Positions 36,746 through 45,705 of a stretch of DNA of 64,000 nt are shown here, piece after piece (position 1 is the stretch's first letter; each line of letters begins with the position of its first letter). The notes under the pieces are model-generated. The model saw only the letters and a program-made list of their open reading frames with translations, was not told the origin of the DNA and did no database searches. Made by a program: the position numbers and the translations under genes. The stretch is taken from the NCBI RefSeq assembly GCF_003259505.1, contig NZ_QLLK01000003.1, forward strand, positions 372,001 to 436,000, in the 5' to 3' direction. This stretch comes from Algoriphagus yeomjeoni. Its GTDB lineage: Bacteria; Bacteroidota; Bacteroidia; Cytophagales; Cyclobacteriaceae.

Positions 36746-38040
36746 TGGAGGTGTTGAGCGTTTTAGTATTAGTACTTTCTTTTCTTTTCTTCTTAGGTAT
36801 CGGAGTACCAGTTGCTTGGAGCCTTGGACTTTCCAGCATGCTGACGCTGATGGTTACCGTGCAAACTATGCCGGCAATTACTACCATCGCCCAACGTATG
36901 GGAACAGGATTAGATAGTTTTTCTTTGTTGGCAATTCCATTCTTCATTCTTGCAGGGGAATTGATGAACCGAGGTGGTATTGCCAATCGTCTGATAGAAT
37001 TTGCAAAAGCCCTCACGGGCAGAATGCGAGGCGGGTTGCTCCATGTGAATATCATTGCTGCCATGCTGATGGGAGCGATTGCAGGTTCTGCTGTAGCGGC
37101 GGCATCTTCAATGGGAGGTATTTTGGGAAAAAGAATGGAGAAGGAAGGTTATCCAAAGGAACTCGGGGCCGCTGTGAATATCACTTCTTCTACGACTGGT
37201 TTGATCATTCCTCCATCCAATGTGTTGATCGTTTACTCCTTGGCTTCTGGTGGGGTTTCAGTAGCAGCGTTGTTTGTAGCTGGATATTTACCGGGCCTTT
37301 TGGTTGGATTATTATTGATGGTAACTGCTGCCATTATGGTAAGGGTTCATAAGCTTCCTGCGGGAGAAGGATCTTCATTTGGAGTGATTTTGAGTACATT
37401 CTGGAAAGCAGTACCAAGTTTATTTCTGTTGATCGTTGTAATCGGAGGGATTATCGGAGGTGTGTTTACAGCTACTGAAGCTTCTGCTATAGCCGTGGTT
37501 TATTCACTGGTATTATCGCTGATTTATAGAGAATTGAAAGTGAAGGATTTGCCCTCAGTATTGTTGAAATCTGCCGAAACCACAGCTGTGGTGATGCTTT
37601 TGATTGCAACTTCTATGGCAATGTCATGGGTAATGTCCAGTGAGGAGATTCCTCAGAATATTTCGAATGCGTTGCTTGGCTTGAGTGACAATATCTTTGT
37701 GATTCTGATTATGATCAACCTACTATTGCTTTTCGTCGGTATCTTCATGGATATGACTCCAGCGGTATTGATTTTCACCCCGATTTTCTTGCCTGTGGTG
37801 ACAGCATTGGGAGTTGATCCTGTTCACTTTGGTATTATGATGGTGCTGAATCTGTGTATTGGCCTTTGTACGCCACCAGTAGGTTCCATTCTCTTCATAG
37901 GAGTAGGTGTGGCGAATACAACGATTCAAAAGATCCTCAAACCCATGTTGCCCTTCTATGCAGCCATGGTGCTGGCATTGATACTCATCATGATGTTTCC
38001 TGAGATTACACTTTGGCTTCCGAGAGTATTTGGGGTGTAA
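36745..38040 (+). CDS. TRAP transporter large permease (DctM type)
   Basis: A 431-residue, strongly hydrophobic protein with about 12 membrane segments, the sodium-coupled channel subunit of the TRAP system. Family stretches are SFSLLAIPFFILAGELMNRG, GAIAGSAVAAASSMGG, SSTTGLIIPPSNVLIVY and GIFMDMTPAVLIFTPIFLPV. Length is typical. It ends the dctP-dctQ-dctM operon; a strong terminator follows at 38088-38119. Confidence 0.93.
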   Translation: MEVLSVLVLVLSFLFFLGIGVPVAWSLGLSSMLTLMVTVQTMPAITTIAQRMGTGLDSFSLLAIPFFILAGELMNRGGIANRLIEFAKALTGRMRGGLLHVNIIAAMLMGAIAGSAVAAASSMGGILGKRMEKEGYPKELGAAVNITSSTTGLIIPPSNVLIVYSLASGGVSVAALFVAGYLPGLLVGLLLMVTAAIMVRVHKLPAGEGSSFGVILSTFWKAVPSLFLLIVVIGGIIGGVFTATEASAIAVVYSLVLSLIYRELKVKDLPSVLLKSAETTAVVMLLIATSMAMSWVMSSEEIPQNISNALLGLSDNIFVILIMINLLLLFVGIFMDMTPAVLIFTPIFLPVVTALGVDPVHFGIMMVLNLCIGLCTPPVGSILFIGVGVANTTIQKILKPMLPFYAAMVLALILIMMFPEITLWLPRVFGV

Positions 38041-38087
38041 AAATAGTCTGGTGATTGATGTCGGGTGACCGATGTTAACAAGTAGAC

Positions 38088-38119
38088 AAAAAACGGTGGT
38101 CTTATGACTGCCGTTTTTT
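38088..38119 (+). terminator. Rho-independent terminator after the TRAP operon
   Basis: A 14-bp stem (AAAAAACGGTGGTC with GACTGCCGTTTTTT, two wobbles) around a TTAT loop, with T-rich DNA running on to 38124. The A-rich and T-rich arms would let it work in both directions, though the genes on both sides are rightward. Confidence 0.85.
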
Positions 38120-38184
38120 GTTTTAGGCTGTTTTGATCTTATGGGGAAGATTTGCGTAAATTAGAAGTAGCTAAACAATAATAT

Positions 38185-38391
38185 ATGATGGAATCGATAA
38201 CTATTGAAATATTAAACCCTAAGGTCAAAAGCATCTTAAAGGATTTGGCTGATTTGGAGCTTATATCCATCAAAATCCAATCAAAAAATGAAATGATTGA
38301 GAGAATCTTGGATTCTTTTGCTGAAGTTGAAGCTCATGAAAAAGGTGGGAAAAAACTTAAGAAAATAGCGGATGTTCTAAATGAGCTTTGA
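38185..38391 (+). CDS. small antitoxin-like protein
   Basis: A 68-residue mostly helical, charged protein with no signal. It is followed by a RelE/ParE-like gene whose start overlaps its end by 11 bp. Size, order and overlap are those of an antitoxin in a type II pair. The sequence shows no clear DNA-binding motif, as is common for short ParD-like or DUF-type antitoxins of Bacteroidota. A second ATG directly after the first (38188) could be used. Confidence 0.7.
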   Translation: MMESITIEILNPKVKSILKDLADLELISIKIQSKNEMIERILDSFAEVEAHEKGGKKLKKIADVLNEL

Positions 38392-38713
38392 GATTCTAGC
38401 GACAGATATATTTGAGAGAAGTCTTAAAAAAATCGCAAAGAAACACAGATCAATTAAAGAAGATCTAAAGCTGTTGGCTGCACAACTACTGGAAAACCCC
38501 AGATTAGGTAAGCCTCTTGGTAAAGATTGTTACAAAATACGGCTTGTTATATCTTCAAAAGGAAAAGGTAAATCTGGAGGAGCGAGAATAATCACTTTTT
38601 TAAAAGTAACAAAAAGCCAGATTTACCTGCTGGATATTTATGACAAATCAGAAAAATCCTCCCTATCAGATAAAGAATTGAAGCTTCTGATAAGCCAGAT
38701 TTCAATAAAATAG
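38381..38713 (+). CDS. RelE/ParE-family toxin-like protein
   Basis: A 110-residue protein with the RelE/ParE fold pattern: an N-terminal strand (FEILATDIFERSLKKIAKKH), a helix, then ENPRLGKPLGKDCYKIRLVIS, and the strand pair ARIITFLKVTKSQIYLLDIYDKSEK. The last is the usual C-terminal strand motif of this family. RelE members cut mRNA in the ribosome and ParE members attack gyrase; the sequence does not decide between them. It overlaps the small upstream gene by 11 bp, so the two form a likely toxin-antitoxin pair. Confidence 0.78.
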   Translation: MSFEILATDIFERSLKKIAKKHRSIKEDLKLLAAQLLENPRLGKPLGKDCYKIRLVISSKGKGKSGGARIITFLKVTKSQIYLLDIYDKSEKSSLSDKELKLLISQISIK

Positions 38714-38812
38714 TATTGGAAAAATTACTTTTTCATAAATATATTGAAACCTGATTTAAAGCGGCGAATGTGAAATCTGAAATCCGACATCGGTCACTAA
38801 ACAAATATCAAC

Positions 38813-40444
38813 CTACCTCTCCACTTCCTTCAGATTCTCAATTTTTTTATTTCTCAGGAATCCATTGATATCCTCAAAGTGCTCTTTCACTCGCTTGTTT
38901 CCAAACTCAAACACTTTAGTTACCAGCCCGTCCAAGAAGTCTCTATCGTGAGATACGATGATCAATGTACCGTCAAAAGCTTTCAACGCGTCCTTAATGA
39001 TGTCCTTGGTTTTCATATCCAAGTGGTTGGTGGGCTCATCGAGAATAAGCAAGTTCACTGGCTCGAGCAAAAGCTTGATCATCGCCAAACGTGTCTTCTC
39101 ACCACCGGAAAGTACTTTCACTTTCTTATTGATGGCATCTCCTTGAAACATAAATGCGCCTAAAATATCCTTCACTTTTGTTCGGATCTCCCCAACGGCG
39201 ATATAGTCAATCGTTTCAAAAATTGTCAAGTTCTCATCAAGCAGGGAAGCTTGGTTTTGAGCGAAATAGCCAATCATGGAATTGTGACCCAATTCACATT
39301 TACCTTCAAAGTCAATCTCACCCATAATCGCCTTGATCATGGTGGATTTTCCTTCACCGTTTTTACCGACAAAAGACACTTTCTGTCCACGCTCAATAGT
39401 CATAGAAGCATTTTTGAAGACCACGTGATCATCGTATTTTTTGCTCATATCTTCTACGATCACGGGATAGTTTCCAGATCTAGGAGAAGGGGGGAATCGA
39501 AGTTTCAATGCTGAGCTGTCTACTTCATCTACTTCGATGATTTCCATTTTCTCGAGCATTTTCACTCGAGATTGCACTTGTAACGTCTTGGAATAAGTCC
39601 CCTTGAAGCGGTCGATAAATCCCTGAATGTCTGCAATCGTTGCTTGCTGTTCTTCGTATTGCTTTTGCTGCTGTTCGCGACGCTCTTTTCTGAGTTCTAG
39701 GTAATGGCTGTACTTCGCTTTGTAGTCGTAAATACGACCCATCGTTACTTCGATAGTTCTGGTAGTTATATTATCTACAAAAGCCCTATCGTGGGAAATC
39801 ACCACTACTGCTTTGGCTTTGTTCAAAAGAAAGTCTTCCAGCCACTGAATGGATTCAATATCCAAGTGGTTAGTAGGCTCATCAAGCAAGATCAAATCAG
39901 GTTTTTGCAAAAGGATTTTTGCCAACTCAATTCGCATTCTCCATCCTCCGGAAAACTCAGACGTAGAGCGTGTTAAATCAGCTCTTTCGAAGCCTAATCC
40001 AAGCAAAACCTTTTCGACTTCAGCTTCATAGTTCACTTCTTCGATCGCATAGAATTTTTCGCTCAATTCCGAAACCTGCTCAATCAGCTTGTAATATTCA
40101 TCGGATTCGTAGTCAGTTCTTACAGTCAATTCCTCATTGATTCGCTCGATCTCTGTCTTCATGTTCAGGTAGCTAGCGAAGGCTTTTGAAGTCTCCTCCA
40201 TCACTGAGCAGTCATCCGATGTCAGCAAATGCTGTGGAAGGTAAGCGACCACGAAGTCCTTGGGAGCTGAAACAGAACCCAAACTAGGCTTGGTTTCCCC
40301 GGCAATAATCTTGAGTAATGTGGACTTTCCCGCGCCATTTTTACCCATCAAGGCAATCTTGTCGGTTTCGTTTATGGCAAAAGAAACATTACTGAAAAGA
40401 GTGGAGCCGCTATGAATGACGCCTACGTTATCTACTGAAATCAT
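38813..40444 (-). CDS. ABC-F family ATPase
   Basis: A 543-residue protein with two ABC ATPase domains and no membrane part. First domain: Walker A GKNGAGKST (~35-43), signature FSGGWRMRIELAKIL, Walker B LILLDEPTNHLD. Second domain: GKNGEGKST, LSGGEKTRLAMI and LLILDEPTNHLD. Between them is the charged linker (KERREQQQKQYEEQQATIAD) that reaches into the ribosome in ABC-F proteins. These act on translating ribosomes; the exact subtype (Uup-, YheS- or EttA-like) is not clear from sequence. It is a single leftward gene. Confidence 0.92.
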   Translation of the reverse strand: MISVDNVGVIHSGSTLFSNVSFAINETDKIALMGKNGAGKSTLLKIIAGETKPSLGSVSAPKDFVVAYLPQHLLTSDDCSVMEETSKAFASYLNMKTEIERINEELTVRTDYESDEYYKLIEQVSELSEKFYAIEEVNYEAEVEKVLLGLGFERADLTRSTSEFSGGWRMRIELAKILLQKPDLILLDEPTNHLDIESIQWLEDFLLNKAKAVVVISHDRAFVDNITTRTIEVTMGRIYDYKAKYSHYLELRKERREQQQKQYEEQQATIADIQGFIDRFKGTYSKTLQVQSRVKMLEKMEIIEVDEVDSSALKLRFPPSPRSGNYPVIVEDMSKKYDDHVVFKNASMTIERGQKVSFVGKNGEGKSTMIKAIMGEIDFEGKCELGHNSMIGYFAQNQASLLDENLTIFETIDYIAVGEIRTKVKDILGAFMFQGDAINKKVKVLSGGEKTRLAMIKLLLEPVNLLILDEPTNHLDMKTKDIIKDALKAFDGTLIIVSHDRDFLDGLVTKVFEFGNKRVKEHFEDINGFLRNKKIENLKEVER

Positions 40445-40621
40445 AAGTCTTGGAATTGAAGCGGCAAAGGTAAGGTTTCAGATTTGAAATTTGTAATTGA
40501 AAATTTGATATTCCCCACTTCACCATTGTAGCTAGTCAAATTTGAAGTTTGCTTATTTTGAATTTATAGGTTAATGACAAGTCTCGGGTCTTGATACTTT
40601 TGTCTTACATCTAGCTTCCAA

Positions 40622-40660
40622 AAACAAAAAAAACCGCTCCGAACTTAATCGAAGCGGTTT
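40622..40660 (-). terminator. Rho-independent terminator after sucD
   Basis: Read on the minus strand, AAACCGCT and AGCGGTTT pair over 8 bp around a 14-base loop and are followed by a run of eight T. It lies 42 bp after the sucD stop. Confidence 0.85.
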
Positions 40661-40701
40661 CTAAACATCCGACATCTAGCATCGGACACCCTACATATTT
40701 A

Positions 40702-41583
40702 TTAGGCATTCACACCCAAAGCTTTCGCCATGGTAGCGCCGATCTCCGCTGGAGAATCTACTACGTGAATTCCGTTTTCTCTCATGATTCTCATTTTGGC
40801 AGCAGCAGTATCGTCAGCTCCACCGATGATCGCACCAGCGTGACCCATTCTACGTCCAGCAGGAGCTGTTTGACCGGCGATGAATCCTACAACAGGCTTT
40901 TTGTTGCCGTTCTCTTTGATCCACTTGGCAGCTTCAGCTTCGTAATTTCCTCCGATCTCACCGATCATTACGATCGCGTCAGTCTCAGGATCTTCCATTA
41001 GCAACTGTACTGCTTGCTTAGTAGAAGTTCCGATGATAGGATCTCCACCGATACCGATAGCAGTAGATACGCCTAGACCAGCTTTTGCAACTTGATCAGC
41101 AGCTTCGTAAGTCAAAGTTCCAGACTTAGACACGATACCGATTCTACCTGTTTTGAAGACGAAGCCTGGCATGATACCAACTTTTGCTTCTCCTGGAGTG
41201 ATTACACCTGGACAGTTAGGGCCGATAAGCGTAGCACCTCTTTCAATGATATATGGCTTAGCTTTCATCATATCAGCTACAGGAATACCTTCAGTGATAG
41301 CGATGATTACTTTGATACCTGCATCAGCAGCTTCCATGATTGCATCAGCAGCGAAAGCCGGTGGCACGAAAATGATGGAAGTATCTGCACCAGTTTTTTG
41401 AACAGCTTCTTCTACAGAGTTGAACACAGGTTTTTCCAAATGAGTCGAGCCTCCTTTACCAGGAGTAACACCGCCGACTACGTTTGTACCGTATTCGATC
41501 ATTTGCTGTGCGTGAAAAGAACCCTCAGACCCGGTGAATCCTTGTACGATCACCTTGGAATTTTTATTTACTAGTACACTCAT
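40702..41583 (-). CDS. sucD: succinate-CoA ligase alpha subunit
   Basis: A ~293-residue enzyme subunit of the citric acid cycle (succinyl-CoA to succinate with nucleotide formation). The CoA-binding Rossmann start is [38 protein letters not shown] is a family signature; the phosphorylated His is in [12 protein letters not shown] near residue 242. The start is taken at 41583 ([10 protein letters not shown]), because the longer frame to 41607 adds residues not seen in the family. The beta subunit gene is not adjacent, which is usual in Bacteroidota. Confidence 0.95.
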   Translation of the reverse strand: MSVLVNKNSKVIVQGFTGSEGSFHAQQMIEYGTNVVGGVTPGKGGSTHLEKPVFNSVEEAVQKTGADTSIIFVPPAFAADAIMEAADAGIKVIIAITEGIPVADMMKAKPYIIERGATLIGPNCPGVITPGEAKVGIMPGFVFKTGRIGIVSKSGTLTYEAADQVAKAGLGVSTAIGIGGDPIIGTSTKQAVQLLMEDPETDAIVMIGEIGGNYEAEAAKWIKENGNKKPVVGFIAGQTAPAGRRMGHAGAIIGGADDTAAAKMRIMRENGIHVVDSPAEIGATMAKALGVNA

Positions 41584-41866
41584 GATGCGATTTCTATAGT
41601 TTGGCACAAAAATATAATAAACCCACCACCCACAAAAGAAAAGGGTGACAATATGCTGGGAATTCCTTGAATCTTTAAGAATCCTGACAAACTTGAGTTC
41701 TACAGCAAGGGAATAGCCTAAAGACTATCTCTTTTACATTGGCGATTTAATAAAGTGAGATAGAAGAATAGGGGCTTTTGCGAAGCAATTGTACTATTTA
41801 CACTTGGTACACACATATTTTTTATATTTTCGGTTCAAAATAGATTTATCACATCCAACATCATCT

Positions 41867-43042
41867 ATGTTTAGCCTTAAAATTCTCATCGTTGAAGATG
41901 ATCCTGTTTCAGCACTTTTACTTCAGCGAGCTTTAGAGAAAAACAGACACGAAATACTTGGAATAGCAGATTCTGGAGAAAAAGCGCTTGAGATTTTAGC
42001 TGAAAATCACGCCGATATGGTGATGATGGATATCAATTTGGCAGGAGAATTAGACGGTATAAAAACTACTGAGATCATCAATGAAATTTACGATGTTCCT
42101 GTTGTTTATTTGAGTGCAAGCTCTGATGCTGAGACACTTAACAAGGTGGTTGGTACCAATCCAAGTGCCTATGTGATCAAGCCGTTTAATATCCGTGAGT
42201 TAAACATGGTGATAGAATTGGCAATCTATAAAGACCGTAAAGAAAAGGAACTGCAAAAGCTCAATAATGAGCTGGAGGAGAAAGTAAAACAGCGTACCAT
42301 TGAGCTTTATAATGCCAACAAGGAGCTGATGAAGGCTTTGGAAAAAGAACGGGAAATCAATGAATTGAAATCTAGAATCGTACTGAACGTTTCTCATGGA
42401 TTCAAAACTCCACTGACTTCGATTTTGAGCTCTGCGCAATTGCTTCAGCTTTATGCCGAGAAAGATCATCCGTTCAAGCCGAAGATCACCAAGCATGCCT
42501 TCAAAATTGAGAATTCTGTAAGAGCACTGAACAATCTTCTGACTAGCGTATTGTTTTTTGGAAAAGCAGATGCAGATAAAATAGAGTTCAGACCTAAAAA
42601 GATGTTCTTAGGTGCATTTGTAAAGGAAGTTCTCGATACCGTAAGTGCGAGCAAGGAAAATGATGTGAAAATCAAGACTGAATTGGTAAACCTTCCGAAG
42701 GTGATCACCTCCGATAGTGAGCTTCTCTATCAGATCTTCGAAAACCTCTTGTCCAACAGCGTGAAATACTCCAAGGATGGTCAGGAAGTGGTATTCAAAT
42801 TGGAATTTGATGGTAAAAAATTGGTAGGAACGATTGAAGATAAGGGAATTGGTATCCCTAAAGCAGAGCAAGACCAGCTTTTTGAACGCTTCTTCAGGGC
42901 GAAAAATGTGGGAATTGTAGAAGGATCTGGATTGGGACTATCGATTGTCAAAAAATGTATAGATGTGCTGAAAGGGCAGATTAGCTTTGAAAGTGATACC
43001 AAAAACGGCACAATTTTTAAAGTGGAAATTCCCGTTAGTTAA
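41867..43042 (+). CDS. response-regulator/histidine-kinase hybrid with His-Gly dimerisation motif
   Basis: A ~391-residue cytoplasmic hybrid. Residues ~3-118 are a receiver domain with acidic pocket IVEDD, phospho-acceptor D55 in MVMMDINLAG and Lys in YVIKPF. A coiled coil links it to a HisKA-type domain and then a HATPase domain (N box LLSNSVKYSKDG, DKGIGIP, GSGLGLSIV). The phospho-acceptor His is H177 in NVSHGFKTPLTS. The usual Glu/Asp after this His is Gly178, which in known kinases is the residue that aids phosphotransfer. ATG 41867 is used; the upstream frame from 41789 has no family match. An ABC exporter begins 2 bp after it. Confidence 0.88.
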   Translation: MFSLKILIVEDDPVSALLLQRALEKNRHEILGIADSGEKALEILAENHADMVMMDINLAGELDGIKTTEIINEIYDVPVVYLSASSDAETLNKVVGTNPSAYVIKPFNIRELNMVIELAIYKDRKEKELQKLNNELEEKVKQRTIELYNANKELMKALEKEREINELKSRIVLNVSHGFKTPLTSILSSAQLLQLYAEKDHPFKPKITKHAFKIENSVRALNNLLTSVLFFGKADADKIEFRPKKMFLGAFVKEVLDTVSASKENDVKIKTELVNLPKVITSDSELLYQIFENLLSNSVKYSKDGQEVVFKLEFDGKKLVGTIEDKGIGIPKAEQDQLFERFFRAKNVGIVEGSGLGLSIVKKCIDVLKGQISFESDTKNGTIFKVEIPVS

Positions 43043-43044
43043 TT

Positions 43045-43677
43045 ATGCTTTTTGAGTCAAAAAACATAGAATACAAGCATCCTGGGCAACAGAAATTGAT
43101 TTTCCCCGATATCTCTTTAGAAGCAGGCGAAAGTCTTTTGGTGCTAGGAAAATCTGGTTCTGGGAAAACTACCTTGTTGAATTTACTTGCTGGATTACTC
43201 AATCCTGAGACAGGAGAAATAAAATTGTTAGGTAAGAATTTGGCTAGTTTGAAAGGGCAGGAGTTGGACTTGTTTCGTGGAAAGGAAATAGGAATCGTTT
43301 TCCAAAAACCACATCTTTTAGCAGCTCTAAATGTGCAAGAGAATCTCCAAATGGCTCACTTTTTCGGTAAGAAAAAGGGGCAGAATATTAAAGACCTACT
43401 CGGGGAATTGGGGCTGGCGACAAAAGCTAAATCTTCAGTATTAACATTGAGTGAGGGAGAAGCTCAGCGTGTTTCTATTGCTAGAGCGCTTGCAAATAGT
43501 CCGAAATTAATTCTGGCAGATGAGCCAACTTCCAGCTTAGATGATGAAAATACGGAGAAAGTCATTAACCTTCTCAAGACTCAAGCTGCCAAGATCGGTG
43601 CGGCTTTAATTATTGTCACTCATGACCAACGTGTAAAGGCTCATATTCCAAATTTTGTAGAAGTGAAAGCGGCATGA
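43045..43677 (+). CDS. ABC transporter ATP-binding protein (LolD/MacB type)
   Basis: A 210-residue ATPase. Walker A is LGKSGSGKTT (~residues 33-42), signature TLSEGEAQRVSIARAL, Walker B LILADEPTSSLD, and the switch His is in IIVTHD. The size and motifs are those of the LolD/MacB/FtsE group that powers FtsX-like permeases. The permease gene overlaps its end by 4 bp. It starts 2 bp after the hybrid kinase, so the three may be one operon. Confidence 0.9.
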   Translation: MLFESKNIEYKHPGQQKLIFPDISLEAGESLLVLGKSGSGKTTLLNLLAGLLNPETGEIKLLGKNLASLKGQELDLFRGKEIGIVFQKPHLLAALNVQENLQMAHFFGKKKGQNIKDLLGELGLATKAKSSVLTLSEGEAQRVSIARALANSPKLILADEPTSSLDDENTEKVINLLKTQAAKIGAALIIVTHDQRVKAHIPNFVEVKAA

Positions 43678-44939
43678 ATTTATTTAAACTAAGTTGGAAA
43701 TATTTGACTTTCAGACCACTTTCTACAGGGTTGAATGTGTTTTTACTTGCTCTTGGATTGGCTATCATTACGGTGCTGTTACTTATCCAAGATCAATTTG
43801 AAAAGAAAATGAACCAGGATGCAGCCGGAATTGACTTGGTTGTAGGAGCAAAGGGAAGCCCGTTACAATTGATTCTCGCTGGTGTGTATCACATTGATTT
43901 TCCTACCGGAAATATCCCAATGGAAGAAGCACAAAAGCTTTCGAGAAATAGATTGGTGAAAAATATTATCCCAATGGCTTTGGGAGATAATTACCTAGGT
44001 TTTAGAATCGTTGGGACGAATCACGATTATCCAGCGCTTTACGAAGCCCAACTTCACAGTGGTGTGCTTTGGGCTAAACCGTTTGAGGTGGTATTGGGAG
44101 CAGAAGTAGCCGAGAAAGCAGGTTATTCAGTAGGTGATGAGTTCGTGGGAAGTCATGGCATTAGTGTTGGAAGTCATGAGCATGATGCAAATAAATTCAA
44201 AGTTGTTGGGGTATTGAATAGAAAAGGCAATGTGCTCGACCGATTGATCCTGACGAGTGTGGAATCTATTTGGTACACCCATGACGAAGGATCAGAAGTT
44301 GATGTAGAGGATTCTACAGCGAATCATCAAGAACATCAGCAAATGAGCCTTTCCGATTCAGTTGCCGTAAAAGGTTTCCCAAAGACCAGCGAATCCAGAG
44401 ATTTAACTACTCTTTTGATCCAATATAGGAATCCCATGGCGGCTATTCAGCTCCCGCGATTGATCAATTCGGGGACTTCTATGCAGGCTGCTTCTCCTTC
44501 TTTTGAGATGTCCAGATTATTCGAATTACTGGGTGTAGGAATTACTTTACTTCAGGGACTTGCAGTGGTGATAATTGGGATTTCTGGATTGGGGATTTTC
44601 ATTGCGCTATTTAACTCACTTAAAGAGAGAAAATATGACCTTGCGATTTTACGAGCAATTGGAGCGTCTAGAGCTCAACTGTTACTCCTGATTTTCTTAG
44701 AAGGGATTATGCTAACCTTTATGGGTGCAATTCTCGGTATTTTATTAGGGCATTCCTTTCTTTCTGTAATTATTTCTCAGAATGAGCAAGGCGTTGTTGC
44801 TTCTCTTCAGCCATGGGTTTTCCTCAAACAAGAACTTTGGATAGTAGTTTATGCGTTAGTGGTTGGAGTTTTGGCTTCGGTTATCCCAGCATTTGCTGCT
44901 TATCAAACAAGTATTGCAAAGCAATTGACAAAGGCTTAA
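43674..44939 (+). CDS. ABC transporter permease (FtsX/MacB type)
   Basis: A 421-residue membrane protein with one N-terminal membrane helix (~18-42), a large periplasmic MacB-like domain (~50-285), and three C-terminal helices (about 285-310, 335-360 and 385-405). The stretch ALFNSLKERKYDLAILRAIGAS is the coupling motif of FtsX permeases. The LolD/MacB type is used for lipoprotein release or envelope export; the substrate is not known here. A His-rich part of the periplasmic domain (SHEHDAN, NHQEHQQ) may bind metal. Confidence 0.87.
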   Translation: MNLFKLSWKYLTFRPLSTGLNVFLLALGLAIITVLLLIQDQFEKKMNQDAAGIDLVVGAKGSPLQLILAGVYHIDFPTGNIPMEEAQKLSRNRLVKNIIPMALGDNYLGFRIVGTNHDYPALYEAQLHSGVLWAKPFEVVLGAEVAEKAGYSVGDEFVGSHGISVGSHEHDANKFKVVGVLNRKGNVLDRLILTSVESIWYTHDEGSEVDVEDSTANHQEHQQMSLSDSVAVKGFPKTSESRDLTTLLIQYRNPMAAIQLPRLINSGTSMQAASPSFEMSRLFELLGVGITLLQGLAVVIIGISGLGIFIALFNSLKERKYDLAILRAIGASRAQLLLLIFLEGIMLTFMGAILGILLGHSFLSVIISQNEQGVVASLQPWVFLKQELWIVVYALVVGVLASVIPAFAAYQTSIAKQLTKA

Positions 44940-44966
44940 CTAGCGGCTGATTTAAAACCCGAATAT

Positions 44967-45407
44967 ATGAGAAAGTTAAAAATAGCCTTTTTGGCAGTTC
45001 TAGTGATGATTGTGGGACAAGTGACTCTTTTGGCACAAAGCACCAATGTCTGGAAAAACCTTTCTGAAGTCACCTATAAAATCTCTGAAGATGAATATGG
45101 CGAGCTCTATGTTCCTGTCTTTTCCGAAAATATCACCAAAATGGAAGGTAAGGTAGTGGAGGCTGATGGCTACATTATTCCTTTTGAGGGAATGTTCAAG
45201 CCGGAGCATATTATTCTTTCCAGTTTGCCTTTGGCAGAATGCTTCTTCTGCGGATCTGGCGGTCCGGAAACTGTGATGGAAGTAGATATGGCTTCGCCCA
45301 TCAAATACACTTCCAATAGAGTTCGAGTTCGAGGTACACTTACTCTAAATAGTAAAGATCCTGAGAAACTCATGTACATTATGAAGAACGCTACCCTGGT
45401 GAATTAA
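44967..45407 (+). CDS. exported DUF3299-like protein with FFCG segment
   Basis: A 146-residue protein with a Sec signal peptide (to about LLAQ). The core resembles small DUF3299-type proteins: GYIIPFEGMFKPEHIIL, then LPLAECFFCGSGGPETVMEV, where two Cys stand three apart, and a final strand pair (NRVRVRGTLTLN). A metal- or ligand-binding OB-like fold is possible. It follows the ABC permease after 27 bp, so the permease and this periplasmic protein may act together, perhaps with metals given the His-rich permease domain. That link is inference. Confidence 0.7.
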   Translation: MRKLKIAFLAVLVMIVGQVTLLAQSTNVWKNLSEVTYKISEDEYGELYVPVFSENITKMEGKVVEADGYIIPFEGMFKPEHIILSSLPLAECFFCGSGGPETVMEVDMASPIKYTSNRVRVRGTLTLNSKDPEKLMYIMKNATLVN

Positions 45408-45438
45408 GCGAGATAGATTCTCTGGTCTGTACTTCGAT

Positions 45439-45464
45439 AAAAGGGCAAACAACCTGCCTTTTTT
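45439..45464 (+). terminator. probable terminator after the ABC export operon
   Basis: AAAAGGGC and GCCTTTTTT form a short stem with one bulged G around a 9-base loop and end in six T. It lies 32 bp after the DUF3299-like gene. Confidence 0.5.
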
Positions 45465-45705
45465 ACCATAAAGTGACAAAAGGACCAAAGTCTAACTAAT
45501 ATATGTTTTGCAGATGAAGTGATCGCATTTCTATGTTTTTCTATGTGACTATATGGTTAAATGTTTTATGACCATATAGGATCATAGATTTCATAGTTTT
45601 CTTCGCTACGATCATTGCTTATTTCCAATCTCAGATTTGTTTATTAAAAGATACTAGTCTTTTAATTAAGACTAAACCTTTCAATATTCTGACTTCATTT
45701 CTATT
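45465..45705. repeat. intergenic gap with a CTATATGGT/ACCATATAG dyad
   Basis: A 241-bp AT-rich gap without a gene. It carries a perfect 9-bp inverted repeat, CTATATGGT (45549-45557) and ACCATATAG (45571-45579), set in several partial CTATGTG/CATAG copies. A related, reversed cluster lies at 58762-58806. It looks like a dispersed intergenic repeat. Confidence 0.55.

Noticed and set aside
38055..40692. mobile element marked by GATGTCGG/CCGACATC words at 38058, 38785 and 40668
   Set aside because: Only short scattered words in intergenic DNA; no transposase, terminal repeats or target duplication is visible.
41584..41866. hidden gene or RNA in the gap between sucD and the hybrid kinase
   Set aside because: The gap is AT-rich with no convincing frame, hairpin or known RNA; it probably holds only the two divergent promoters.
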